Part shown: positions 1-7,432 of the stretch, piece by piece | Layout of the letters: every line of letters starts with the position of its first letter | Position numbering within the stretch: position 1 is the stretch's first letter | From: AA29 sp041481445 | Lineage (GTDB): Bacteria; Acidobacteriota; Vicinamibacteria; Fen-336 | Reading direction: 5' to 3' | DNA length: 13,821 bases | NCBI GenBank assembly: GCA_041481445.1 | Contig: JBGPBV010000174.1 | Coordinates: forward strand, 1-13,821 | Program-made: the position numbers and the translations under genes | The notes under the pieces: generated by a model | The model's database searches: none | Seen by the model: the letters and a program-made list of their open reading frames with translations, nothing else | Told to the model about the DNA's origin: nothing

Positions 1-1
1 C

Positions 2-1642
2 AACGGGTTCAACAAGGTCTTCGGCCGCGGCACCGACGCCTACGTCGGCTTCTCGGGCATCCTGATCCGCAAGACGGCCCGCAGCTTCATCTTCATGGCC
101 ATCCTCGTCGGCGCGATCGCCCTGCTGGGGCGGAACATCCCCGCCGGCTTCATCCCCGAAGAAGACCAGGGTTACCTGCTCGCCCAGGTCAACCTGCCCG
201 ACGCTTCCTCGCTCGAGCGCACCGATCTGGTGATGAAGAAGGCCGAGGCCATCATCAAGGCCAACGAGGGTGTCGAGGGCTACAACACCGTCACCGGCTT
301 CAGCATGGTCACCGGCGCCTACTCGTCGAACCAGGGATTCTTCTTCATCCAGCTCAAGGAGTGGGCCCACCGCACGACCCCGGAGACGCACGCAAGCGGC
401 GTCGTGGCCGCGCTGAACAAGGCCTTCGCCCAGCAGATCCCGGAGGCGGCGGTGGTGACGTTCGGTCCCCCGGCGATCCCGGGCCTGGGGACGGGGGCGG
501 GCTTCACCATGCAGCTCCAGGACCGCAGCGGCGGCTCTCCCGAGTTCCTGGCCCAGCAGGCCCAGCGCTTCATCGAGGCGGCGCGCAAGCGGCCGGAGAT
601 CGGGCGCGTCTCCACTCTCTACCGCGCGAGCGTCCCCCAGGTGTACGCGGACGTCGACCGCAGCAAGGTGCTGAAGGTCGGCGCGACGATCTCCGACACC
701 AACACGACGCTCGGCGCGCTGCTCGGCAGCTCCTACGTGAACGACTTCAACCGGTTCGGGCGCGTCTACAAGGTGTACATCCAGGCCGAGCCCGAGTTCC
801 GGAGGGACCCGAAGCAGCTCGGGCTCTTCTTCGTGCGCAATGCCAAGGGCGAGATGGTCCCCCTCGACACGCTGATCTCCACCCGCTCCACGTCCGGCCC
901 GGAGTACACGAACCGCTTCAACCTGTTCCGCTCCGCCGAGATCGGCGGCGTGCCCGCGGCCGGCTACTCGTCGGCCCAGGCCCTCACGGCCCTCGAGGAG
1001 ACCGCGAAGGAGGTCCTGCCATCGGAGATCGGCTACGACTGGTCGGACATGTCGTACCAGGAGAAGAGGGCCCCCGGCGTGGCCGCGGTGTTCGCCATCG
1101 CCATCCTGCTCGTCTTCCTGATCCTGGCCGCGCAGTACGAGAGCTGGGGGCTGCCCTTCAGCGTGTTGCTCGGCACCCCGTTCGCGGTGTTCGGCGCCTA
1201 CCTCGGCCTGTGGATCGCCCGCCAGTTCTCGGAGAGCTACGTGAACAACGTGTTCGCGCAGATCGCGCTCATCATGCTGATCGGCCTCGCCGCGAAGAAC
1301 GCGATCCTGATCGTCGAGTTCGCGAAGATGCAGATGGGCCTGGGAATGGGTCTCGTCGAGGCGGCGCTGAGCTCGGCCAAGCTGCGCCTCCGTCCGATCC
1401 TGATGACGGCCTTCGCCTTCATCCTGGGCGTCGTGCCGCTGCTGACCGCGAGCGGAGCCGGCGCCGAGGCGCGCAAGGTGATCGGGATGGCCGTCTTCTC
1501 CGGCATGCTGATCGCCACCCTCCTCGGCGTGTGCCTGATCCCGGTGCTGTTCGTGGTGGTCGAGAAGGTGACCGGCGGAGGCAAGCATGCGGCGGCCCCC
1601 GCGGCCGCTCCCGCGGGCGCGGCCGGAGGGGGAGGGCACTGA
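2..1642 (+). CDS. RND multidrug efflux pump, inner-membrane subunit (HAE1/AcrB-MexB type), C-terminal half
   Basis: This is a partial gene whose reading frame is open from base 2, so the start lies outside the window. The 546 visible residues correspond to roughly the second half of AcrB (from about its residue 510). Seen in order: TM7 (about residues 25-45), the signature IPAGFIPEEDQGY, the PN2/PC2 periplasmic porter region with DTNTTLGALLGSSYVNDF, the segment IGYDWSDMSYQEK, then TM8-TM12. The TM10 motif LAAKNAILIVEFAK carries the proton-relay lysine (visible residue 432, equivalent to AcrB Lys940), followed by LRPILMTAFAFILGVVPL. Members of the family are trimeric proton/drug antiporters acting with a periplasmic adaptor and a TolC/OprM-type channel. 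The channel gene follows by 1 nt; the adaptor gene is presumably upstream. The last ~22 residues are an Ala/Pro/Gly-rich tail. The substrate cannot be inferred. Confidence 0.96.
   Translation, partial: NGFNKVFGRGTDAYVGFSGILIRKTARSFIFMAILVGAIALLGRNIPAGFIPEEDQGYLLAQVNLPDASSLERTDLVMKKAEAIIKANEGVEGYNTVTGFSMVTGAYSSNQGFFFIQLKEWAHRTTPETHASGVVAALNKAFAQQIPEAAVVTFGPPAIPGLGTGAGFTMQLQDRSGGSPEFLAQQAQRFIEAARKRPEIGRVSTLYRASVPQVYADVDRSKVLKVGATISDTNTTLGALLGSSYVNDFNRFGRVYKVYIQAEPEFRRDPKQLGLFFVRNAKGEMVPLDTLISTRSTSGPEYTNRFNLFRSAEIGGVPAAGYSSAQALTALEETAKEVLPSEIGYDWSDMSYQEKRAPGVAAVFAIAILLVFLILAAQYESWGLPFSVLLGTPFAVFGAYLGLWIARQFSESYVNNVFAQIALIMLIGLAAKNAILIVEFAKMQMGLGMGLVEAALSSAKLRLRPILMTAFAFILGVVPLLTASGAGAEARKVIGMAVFSGMLIATLLGVCLIPVLFVVVEKVTGGGKHAAAPAAAPAGAAGGGGH
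1631..1635 (+). promoter_or_regulatory. Shine-Dalgarno GGAGG that decides the start of the efflux lipoprotein
   Basis: GGAGG lies 8 nt before ATG 1644 inside a purine-rich run (1625-1636). The same bases encode the terminal glycines of the RND pump, so the pump's tail and the next gene's ribosome site share sequence. This supports ATG 1644 over the earlier in-frame ATG at 1587. Confidence 0.7.
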
Positions 1643-1643
1643 C

Positions 1644-3098
1644 ATGGCCCGACGCGGCCTCTCCCCTCGCCCGCTTCCCGCCGCCGCGGCACTCTGCGCG
1701 GCGCTCGCCACCGGCTGCGCGGTGGGTCCCAACTACCACCGGCCGCAGGTGCCCACTCCCCCGAACCACCGCGGTCTCGAGGGCCCGGCCGGCGCGGAGT
1801 CCCTGGCCGACGTGCCCTGGTGGCAGGTCTTCGACGATCCGGCCCTCCAGGGTCTCCTGCGCGAGGCCATCGCCAACAACTACGACCTCCGCACGGCCTC
1901 CGCGCGCGTGATGGAGGCCCGGGCCCAGGCCGGGGTCGCGAAGTCGTTCCTCTTCCCGCAGGTCGGGGCCTCCGTCGGCTACACCGGCACGCAGGTCTCG
2001 CGGAAGTCGGACCCGCCACAGGCGGGGCCCGACGACAAGACCTTCCAGAACTGGAACCTCGGCTTCACCCTCTCCTGGGAGCTGGACCTCTTCGGGCGGA
2101 TCCGGCGCGAGAAGGAATCCGCCTTCGCCGTCTACCTCTCCACCGAGCAGGGCCGGCGCGGCGTCCTCATCACGCTCGTGGGCGACGTGGCCTCGACCTA
2201 TTTCCAGCTCCGCGAGCTGGACCTGGAGCTCGAGATCGCCCGGCACACCCTGGCCCTCAACCAGGAGACGGTGGACTTCTACGGCAAGCGGCTCCGCGGC
2301 GGCGTGTCCAACCGGCTCGAGCTGGACCAGGCGGAGGCCAACCGCGCCCTCACCGCGGCCACGATCCCGGACATCCAGCGCCAGATCGCCCTCACCGAGA
2401 ACGCCCTGAGCATCCTCCTGGGCCGCCTGCCCGGGCCGATCGAACGCGGTGCCGTCCTCGGCGACCAGCACACCCCGCCGAGCGTCCCCGCCGGCATCCC
2501 GGCCACCCTCCTCGAGCGGCGGCCCGACGTGGCCCAGGCCGAGGACCTCCTGGTCGCCTCCAACGCGGACGTGGGCGCGGCCAAGGCCCTCTTCTTCCCG
2601 ACCATCAACCTGACCGGGCTCGTGGGCGGCGCGAGCCACGACCTTTCCAACATCGTGAAGGCGGACTCCACCGTGTGGTCGCTCGGGGCCGGGCTCTTCC
2701 AGCCGATCTTCCAGGGCGGACGCATCAAGCACAACTACGAGGCCGCGCAGGCGCGCTTCGACCAGGCGCTCGCGCAATACCAGAAGGCGGCGCTGAGCGG
2801 CTATCGCGAGGTCGCCGACTCCCTGGTCACGATCGACCGGCTCAAGGAGATCCGCGACGAGCAGGAGAAGGGCGTCGTCGCCTTGCGCGACGCCAGCCAG
2901 CTCGCCCGCGCGCGCTACGACCAGGGCCTCGCGAACTACCTCGAGATCCTGATCGCCGACCAGTCGCTCTTCCAGCAGGAGCTGCAGGTGGCGCGGACCC
3001 GCGGGGCCCAGCTCGTGGCCCTCGCCCAGCTCTACCGCGCGCTGGGCGGCGGGTGGCAGCCGGAGGCGGCCGCCGGGACGCCACCGGCCACGCCGTAG
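1644..3098 (+). CDS. Outer-membrane efflux lipoprotein (NodT/OprM-type OMF channel)
   Basis: This 484-residue protein is typical in length for the OprM/NodT family. ATG 1644 is chosen because it lies 8 nt after GGAGG (1631-1635) and gives a lipoprotein signal peptide: basic MARRG start, hydrophobic stretch and lipobox LATGC with the lipidated Cys at residue 25. The family hallmark CAVGPNYHRP follows directly. Two outer-membrane efflux (OEP) repeats cover roughly residues 75-260 and 290-465; the first contains SWELDLFGRIRRE and the second LLERRPDVAQAEDLL and GLFQPIFQGGRI. Both are characteristic of this family. It should form the trimeric exit duct for the RND pump encoded just upstream, since only 1 nt separates the genes and the Shine-Dalgarno lies inside the pump's Gly-rich last codons. 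An upstream in-frame ATG at 1587 would bury the signal peptide and is unlikely. Confidence 0.96.
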   Translation: MARRGLSPRPLPAAAALCAALATGCAVGPNYHRPQVPTPPNHRGLEGPAGAESLADVPWWQVFDDPALQGLLREAIANNYDLRTASARVMEARAQAGVAKSFLFPQVGASVGYTGTQVSRKSDPPQAGPDDKTFQNWNLGFTLSWELDLFGRIRREKESAFAVYLSTEQGRRGVLITLVGDVASTYFQLRELDLELEIARHTLALNQETVDFYGKRLRGGVSNRLELDQAEANRALTAATIPDIQRQIALTENALSILLGRLPGPIERGAVLGDQHTPPSVPAGIPATLLERRPDVAQAEDLLVASNADVGAAKALFFPTINLTGLVGGASHDLSNIVKADSTVWSLGAGLFQPIFQGGRIKHNYEAAQARFDQALAQYQKAALSGYREVADSLVTIDRLKEIRDEQEKGVVALRDASQLARARYDQGLANYLEILIADQSLFQQELQVARTRGAQLVALAQLYRALGGGWQPEAAAGTPPATP

Positions 3099-3107
3099 GG
3101 CAGGTCC

Positions 3108-4778
3108 GTGGGCGAAGGAGGCGAGGGCCGGCCGTCCACGCTCCGGGCCGACGTCGTCGCGGGGATCGCCCTGGCCGCGTTCGCCATCCCGGAGTCGATG
3201 GCCTACGCGACCCTGGCCGGCCTGCCTCCGCAGGCGGGGCTGTACGGCTACCTCATCGCCGGCCCGCTCTTCGCCCTGTTCACGAGCTCCCGCCAGGTCG
3301 CCATCGGCGCCACCTCCGCGCTCTCGCTGATGGTCGCGGCGGCGCTGGCGCCGCTGGCCGGTGGCGATGCCGTCCGCTACGGCCAGCTCGCCGCCGCCAC
3401 CGCCCTCATGGTGGCCGCGATGAGCCTCTTCGCCTGGTTCCTGCGGCTCAACCAGCTCGTCAACTTCATCTCGGAGCCGATCCTGATCGGATTCAAGGCC
3501 GGCGTCGCGCTGGTCATCGCCTCCAAGCAGCTTCCCCACCTGCTCGGCATCGAGGTGCACGCCAGCGGCTTCTTCACGAGCCTCGTCGAGCTGGCCGGTC
3601 ACCTGCGCGAGATCCACCTCCTGACCGCCGTCCTCGGCGTGGGTGCGCTCGCCCTCATCCTGGTCCTCGAGAGCCGCCTACCGGGCGGGATCGTCGTGCT
3701 GGGGGTGGTGGTGGCGTCGATCGCGGCCAGCGCGTTTCTCGGCCTGCCCGCCCTCGGAGTGAAGGTCGCTCACGAGGTGCCGGCCGGGCTTCCCTGGCCG
3801 GCCCTGCCGCGGTTCTCGGCGGGGGACGTCGACGAGCTGGTGGCGCTGGCCTTCGCCTGCTTCGTGATGGGCTTCATCGAGACGACGGCGGTGGCGCGCA
3901 CCTTCGCCATGAAGCACCGCTACTCCGTCGATCCGCGCCGGGAGATGCTGGCCCTGGCCGCCGCGAACGCGGGGACCGGCCTCCTGCAGAGCTATCCGGT
4001 CAGCGGGGGCATGTCGCAGTCGGCCGTCAACGAGCAGGGCGGCGCGCGCTCCGCGTGGTCGCTCGTCTTCGCGGCGGCGGCGATCGCCGCCGTCCTGCTG
4101 TTCCTGACCGGGCCGTTCCGCTACCTGCCCCAGGCCACCCTGGCCGCCCTCGTGCTCGCGGCCGTCTCCGGCCTCGTCGAGCGCAAGCCGTTCCGCCACC
4201 TGCGCGCGGTCAGCCCCCTCGAGTTTCGCGCGGCCATGGTCGCGCTCCTGGGCGTGCTCCTCCTCGGGATCCTGCGCGGCGTGATGCTGGCGGTGGTGGT
4301 GAGCCTCTTGATGATGATCGCGCGGGTGTCGAAGCCAGCGGCGAGCCTGCGCGGACGGCGGCCGGGGACGGACGAGTTCGTGGACCTCGAGCGGCACCCG
4401 GACGCGCGCGCGGTGGCGGGAGTGCTCGTCTACCGCGCCGACCAGCCGCTCGTGTACTTCAACGTGGATCACGTCCGCGTCGACCTCGTGACCCGCGTCC
4501 GCGAGGCCTCCCCCCGCCCGCGGCGGGTGGTCCTGGAGCTGTCGCTGTCGACGCAGTTCGACCTCGCCGCCGTCTCCATGCTCGGAGAGCTGGAGGAGCA
4601 GCTCCGGCTGCTGGCCGTCGAGCTCAGGCTGGCCGAGGTCCACACCGAGGCCCTGGCGCGCCTGCGCGCGGAGGGGATCGCGGACCGCTTCGGCGGAGTC
4701 GGCCGGCGGACGCCGGTGACCGCGCTCGTCGGCGAGGAGGCCGCACCGCGCGTCGAGAGCGAGCATGGGCACGCCTAG
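3108..4778 (+). CDS. SulP-family anion transporter with C-terminal STAS domain
   Basis: This 556-residue protein fits bacterial SulP transporters (sulfate, bicarbonate or dicarboxylate). The diagnostic first-helix region RADVVAGIALAAFAIPESMAYA is at about residues 13-34, followed by the G-A-T-S-A-L segment near 66-71 and about ten further hydrophobic helices. The motif FVMGFIETTAVARTFAMKH and the downstream PVSGGMSQSAVNEQGGARS region are classic SulP features. A STAS domain fills about residues 434-535, with core VVLELSLSTQFDLAAVSMLGEL split here as beta strand plus helix. No ATG precedes the conserved N-terminus, so GTG 3108 is chosen, although its ribosome site is weak. The gene sits 9 nt after the efflux lipoprotein and overlaps the next gene by 14 nt, so it is probably co-transcribed. 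The anion carried is not predictable; there is no cysteine/sulfate assimilation or carbonic anhydrase gene beside it. Confidence 0.93.
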   Translation: MGEGGEGRPSTLRADVVAGIALAAFAIPESMAYATLAGLPPQAGLYGYLIAGPLFALFTSSRQVAIGATSALSLMVAAALAPLAGGDAVRYGQLAAATALMVAAMSLFAWFLRLNQLVNFISEPILIGFKAGVALVIASKQLPHLLGIEVHASGFFTSLVELAGHLREIHLLTAVLGVGALALILVLESRLPGGIVVLGVVVASIAASAFLGLPALGVKVAHEVPAGLPWPALPRFSAGDVDELVALAFACFVMGFIETTAVARTFAMKHRYSVDPRREMLALAAANAGTGLLQSYPVSGGMSQSAVNEQGGARSAWSLVFAAAAIAAVLLFLTGPFRYLPQATLAALVLAAVSGLVERKPFRHLRAVSPLEFRAAMVALLGVLLLGILRGVMLAVVVSLLMMIARVSKPAASLRGRRPGTDEFVDLERHPDARAVAGVLVYRADQPLVYFNVDHVRVDLVTRVREASPRPRRVVLELSLSTQFDLAAVSMLGELEEQLRLLAVELRLAEVHTEALARLRAEGIADRFGGVGRRTPVTALVGEEAAPRVESEHGHA

Positions 4779-6387
4779 CACCACCGCCGAGACGGGCCGC
4801 GCCCAGCTCTTCCGTTGGATCGCCTTCGGCGCCTGCGTCCTGGCCGGCCTGTCGAACGAGGTGAGCGGGGGCGCCCTGTCCCTTTCCCTCCGCGACGCGG
4901 GGGCGGAGCTCAAGGCGTCCACCGCGGCCATGCAGCTCGTGATGACGCTGAGCAAGCTGCTCTTCGGCGCCTTCATGATGCTGGGCGGCCTTCTCGGCGA
5001 CACCTACGGCCGGCGCCGCGTCCTCGTCTTCGGGTGTGGAGGGGTCGTGGCCGCCTCCGTCCTGGCCGCGTTCTCGGCCTCCGCGGGCCAGCTCGCGCTC
5101 GCCCGCGCCCTGGACGGCCTCGCCAACGCCGCCGTGGGGCCGCTCACCCTCGCCCTCGTCATCGGCCTCTTCCCCGCCGACCAGGCCTCCCGCGCCATCG
5201 GCCTCTTCCTCGGGCTCTCCGCCCTCGGCATCGCGCTGGGCCCCCTGGCCGCGGGGATGGTCATCCAGCGGTTCGGCTGGCGCGCCGGCTTCGCCGCCCC
5301 CGCGCTGGTCGGCGTGCTCGGCGGCGCCGGAGTGCGGCTCTTCGCGCCGGAGACGCGCGGTGTCGAAAGGAGACGCCTCGACGGCCTGGGCGCGCTGGGG
5401 GTGGCCGTCGCCCTTCTCGCCCTCGTGTTCGCGGTGGTCGGCGCGAGCAGCGAGGGCTGGGCCAATCCGCGTGTGCTGCAGTCCCTCGCCGTGGGGGCGG
5501 GGGCCTTCGTCGCGTTCGTCTGGTGGGAGCGGCGGGTAAGGGATCCGCTCCTGGACATGTCGCTCTTCCGCAGCCGGGCCCTCAGCGCGGCGCTCGTCAA
5601 CGGCATGCTGATCGCCCTGGTCATGGGCGGAGCAATCCTTCCCCTCCTCTATTTCTTCCAGAACGTCCAGGGCCTCCGGCCCGTGCCCGCCCTGCTGCGC
5701 CTCGTGCCGATGGTCGTGGTGGCGGCGGCGTGCTCGCCGTTCGTGGGCGGGCTCATCGCCCGGCGCGGGCCGCGCGCGGTGATCGTCGGAGGTCTCGCCC
5801 TCATCGTGGCGGGTTGCGTGGTGCTGGCCTTCCTGCGGCCGGCGACACCCTACCCGACGGTGCTGGCCGCCCTCGTCCTCATCGGCGCCGGCAACATCGC
5901 GGTCATCACGCCCGTCACGGAGATCGTCATCGCGTCGGTGCCCGCCGAGCGGTCGGGCAGCGCGGCCGCGCTCAACAACGCCGCCGTGCAGGTCGGAGGC
6001 GCGCTGGGGGCGGCCACCCTCACCTCCGTCTTCTTCGACGCGGCCCGAAAGGACTACGCCGCCCGTCTCGCGTCCACCGGCCTGACCGTGGACAGGATCC
6101 GCGAGATCACGCAGGCCTGGCGCCAGGCCGTACGCGAGTCCGCGAGCACGGGGGCTCGGATCCTCCCCGAAGGGATGGAGCGCCAGTTCGAGGACGCCTT
6201 CCGCGAGGCCTTCACCGTCGGCGTGGCGCGCGTCTTCGCGGTCGCCGCCCTCGTGGCGCTGGCCTGCGCGGTCCTGGCCTGGCTGGGCCTTCGCCGTCCT
6301 ATCGGGGGTCCCATCCCCTCCGCGGGACATTTGGTTCTTGATCAGGCGAGCGTGAAGAGCGACTATTCGTCAGGGAGGCACCCATGA
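4765..6387 (+). CDS. MFS transporter, DHA2 (14-TM, EmrB/QacA-like) drug:proton antiporter
   Basis: The protein has 540 residues, the usual size for the 14-helix DHA2 branch. MFS motif A, GDTYGRRR, begins near residue 77 between TM2 and TM3. An antiporter motif C-like stretch, LGIALGPLAAGMVIQ, lies near residues 153-167 in TM5 and is typical of exporters. The two extra central helices (about residues 210-255) and the periplasmic segment before the last helix (about 435-480) fit DHA2 layout. ATG 4765 overlaps the end of the SulP gene by 14 nt, with only a weak purine-rich GAGAG (4755-4759) upstream, suggesting coupled translation. The stop shares ATGA with the next gene. Location within an RND efflux operon supports a role in exporting toxic compounds, but the substrate is unknown. 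No EmrA-like adaptor is visible. The last ~30 residues form a hydrophilic tail. Confidence 0.93.
   Translation: MGTPSTTAETGRAQLFRWIAFGACVLAGLSNEVSGGALSLSLRDAGAELKASTAAMQLVMTLSKLLFGAFMMLGGLLGDTYGRRRVLVFGCGGVVAASVLAAFSASAGQLALARALDGLANAAVGPLTLALVIGLFPADQASRAIGLFLGLSALGIALGPLAAGMVIQRFGWRAGFAAPALVGVLGGAGVRLFAPETRGVERRRLDGLGALGVAVALLALVFAVVGASSEGWANPRVLQSLAVGAGAFVAFVWWERRVRDPLLDMSLFRSRALSAALVNGMLIALVMGGAILPLLYFFQNVQGLRPVPALLRLVPMVVVAAACSPFVGGLIARRGPRAVIVGGLALIVAGCVVLAFLRPATPYPTVLAALVLIGAGNIAVITPVTEIVIASVPAERSGSAAALNNAAVQVGGALGAATLTSVFFDAARKDYAARLASTGLTVDRIREITQAWRQAVRESASTGARILPEGMERQFEDAFREAFTVGVARVFAVAALVALACAVLAWLGLRRPIGGPIPSAGHLVLDQASVKSDYSSGRHP
6338..6366 (+). promoter_or_regulatory. Possible weak internal promoter in the tail of the MFS gene
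   Basis: An AT-richer patch inside the last MFS codons contains TTGATC (6338-6343, 4/6 to the sigma-70 -35 consensus), a 17-nt spacer, and GACTAT (6361-6366, 3/6 to -10). A transcript from here would begin close to the Shine-Dalgarno of the next gene, which weakens the case. This is a sequence-pattern call only. Confidence 0.2.
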
Positions 6388-7364
6388 AAAGAAGGATGGC
6401 GGTCGTGTTGCTGCTGGCCTTCGCGGCGTCATCCGCCTCCGCAGGCCATGCCTCCGGCGGCCGTTCCGGAGGAGGCCATCCCTCCGGCGGCCATGTCGGC
6501 GGCGGAGGACATCTCGGGGGCGGTCATCCCGCCGGAGGTCATGTCTCCGTCGGTCGTGCCTACGGAGGCCCTTCGGGGAGCCATTTCTCCGCCCCGCGCT
6601 ATTCGGGCTATTCGGGAGGGGCCCGCGCCTACTCCTCGGGAGCGCGCTACTCAGGCGGCCGCAGCGCGGGCGGGTACTACGGCGGTGGACGCGCGTACTC
6701 CAGCGGCGGAGGCGGCTACTACGGCGGCGGCCACGCCGTTCCTCGCGGCTCCCGCGGCGGCTATGCGCCGGTCTCGGGCGCCCAGTATCGCCATCCGCGC
6801 GCCGGAACCGGAACCGGCTACTACGGCCGTGGTTACGGGTACGGGCACTACGGCTACGGCTACGGCTACGGCCACGGTTACGGTTACGGTCACTATCCCT
6901 ACTACGGGTACGGGTACTCCGGCTATTACCCGTACTACGGCGGGTACGGCTACTACCCGTATGCATACGGTCTCGGCCTCGGCCTGAGCTTCTATTACGG
7001 GAGCGGAGGATATCCGTACTACGGCGGCGGGTATTCCGTCCCCTACGGCGGCGGTTACGTGAGCGACGAAGCCTACGCGGGCGGCGGCGGCGAGCCGGCC
7101 CAGGAGTACTCCGATCGCGGCCAGCCGGGCGAGGAAGGCCAGGCGGAGGGGTCGGAGCTGCGCCTCGTCGTGCTCCCGGCCGATGCGTCCGTGTGGATCG
7201 ACGACCAGTTCCGCGGGACGGCGCGCTCCCTGGCCCGGCTGTCCCTGGCGCCCGGACGCCATCGCGTCGAAGTCGTTCGGCCCGGATTCCGCACGGCCGC
7301 ACGGGACATCGATCTCCGCCCCGGTACCGCGACCTCGCTCCGCATCGAGCTCGAGCGTCCCTGA
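6384..7364 (+). CDS. Secreted Gly/Tyr/His-rich low-complexity protein with C-terminal PEGA domain
   Basis: The protein has 326 residues. A signal peptide is clear: MKRR, a hydrophobic core, and a probable cut after ASA at residue 20. The mature part begins with a Gly/His-rich block (residues 21-54, six histidines spaced by Gly runs), then Gly/Ser/Tyr-rich sequence, then a Tyr-Gly/His-Gly repeat (about 150-170) and more Tyr/Pro/Gly-rich segments to about 235. After an acidic linker (about 235-256) comes a PEGA-type beta domain (about 257-326) with VVLPADASVWIDDQFRG, LAPGRHRVEVVRPGF and a closing beta strand. PEGA domains are common in surface or cell-wall associated proteins. ATG 6384 has AGGGAGG (6372-6378) 5 nt upstream and shares ATGA with the MFS stop, implying coupling. 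Function is unknown; binding of cell-surface polymers or metal ions is a guess from composition. Confidence 0.9.
   Translation: MKRRMAVVLLLAFAASSASAGHASGGRSGGGHPSGGHVGGGGHLGGGHPAGGHVSVGRAYGGPSGSHFSAPRYSGYSGGARAYSSGARYSGGRSAGGYYGGGRAYSSGGGGYYGGGHAVPRGSRGGYAPVSGAQYRHPRAGTGTGYYGRGYGYGHYGYGYGYGHGYGYGHYPYYGYGYSGYYPYYGGYGYYPYAYGLGLGLSFYYGSGGYPYYGGGYSVPYGGGYVSDEAYAGGGGEPAQEYSDRGQPGEEGQAEGSELRLVVLPADASVWIDDQFRGTARSLARLSLAPGRHRVEVVRPGFRTAARDIDLRPGTATSLRIELERP
6444..6545 (+). repeat. Gly/His-rich imperfect repeat in the PEGA protein
   Basis: Imperfect 15-18 nt units of the type GGCGGCCATCCCTCC encode G-G-H-P-S or G-G-G-H-L style repeats (residues 21-54). Six histidines are evenly spaced, a layout that could chelate divalent metals. 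The DNA units vary at third positions, so it is an old or selected repeat, not a recent slippage product. Confidence 0.75.
6831..6893 (+). repeat. Tyr-Gly/His-Gly tandem repeat in the PEGA protein
   Basis: A 63-nt run of alternating GGN and TAC/CAC codons, mainly the hexamer TACGGC and its TACGGT/TACGGG variants, encodes alternating Gly-Tyr with occasional His (residues 150-170). Such repeats are prone to length change by slippage, so copy number may differ between strains. Confidence 0.85.
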
Positions 7365-7384
7365 TCGCAGCCGCGGCTCGAGGT

Positions 7385-7425
7385 GCAGTTTCCGGATAGC
7401 CGCCGGGGCGCCGGCCCGCTAAGGT
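7385..7425 (+). promoter_or_regulatory. Candidate promoter/regulatory element, copy 1, upstream of the sensor kinase
   Basis: The box GCAGTTTCCGGATAGC (7385-7400) is followed after exactly 19 nt by TAAGGT (7420-7425). A second copy with the same geometry lies upstream of the decarboxylase at 9716-9756. TAAGGT fits the TAnnnT pattern of a -10 hexamer, with the box at or just upstream of the -35 position. The spacer contains GCCGG-GGCG-CCGGC, a 5-bp stem with a 4-nt loop (7402-7415). If TAAGGT is a true -10, transcription would start at or within a base or two of ATG 7433, giving a nearly leaderless message. TAAGGT also overlaps AAGG, which could act as a ribosome site if a promoter lies further upstream. 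Confidence 0.5.
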
Positions 7426-7432
7426 GTCGGCG

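Noticed and set aside
1587..1643. Earlier in-frame ATG for the efflux lipoprotein
   Set aside because: It adds 19 Arg/Pro-rich residues before the signal peptide and overlaps the pump gene. ATG 1644 has a good Shine-Dalgarno and a proper lipoprotein signal.
1419..3617. Long minus-strand open frame of over 700 codons opposite the efflux lipoprotein
   Set aside because: It is compositionally a Gly/Arg/Glu-rich shadow of the + strand genes with strong G/C third positions. It has no recognisable domain and crosses three well-supported genes.
4624..6330. Long minus-strand open frame opposite the MFS gene
   Set aside because: Highly charged Arg/Glu/Gly/His composition with no domain, fully overlapped by a clear MFS transporter. 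Typical of GC-rich antisense frames.
6370..7302. Arg/Ser-rich minus-strand frame opposite the PEGA protein
   Set aside because: The Arg-rich repeats are the mirror image of Gly/Tyr/His codon repeats on the + strand. The + frame has a signal peptide and a PEGA domain.
7369..7378. AGCCGCGGCT palindrome after the PEGA gene as a terminator
   Set aside because: Only ten bases, no loop of usable size and no T-run downstream.
7424..7432. GTG at 7424 as kinase start
   Set aside because: No ribosome site precedes it, while ATG 7433 follows AAGG. The protein differs by only three residues.
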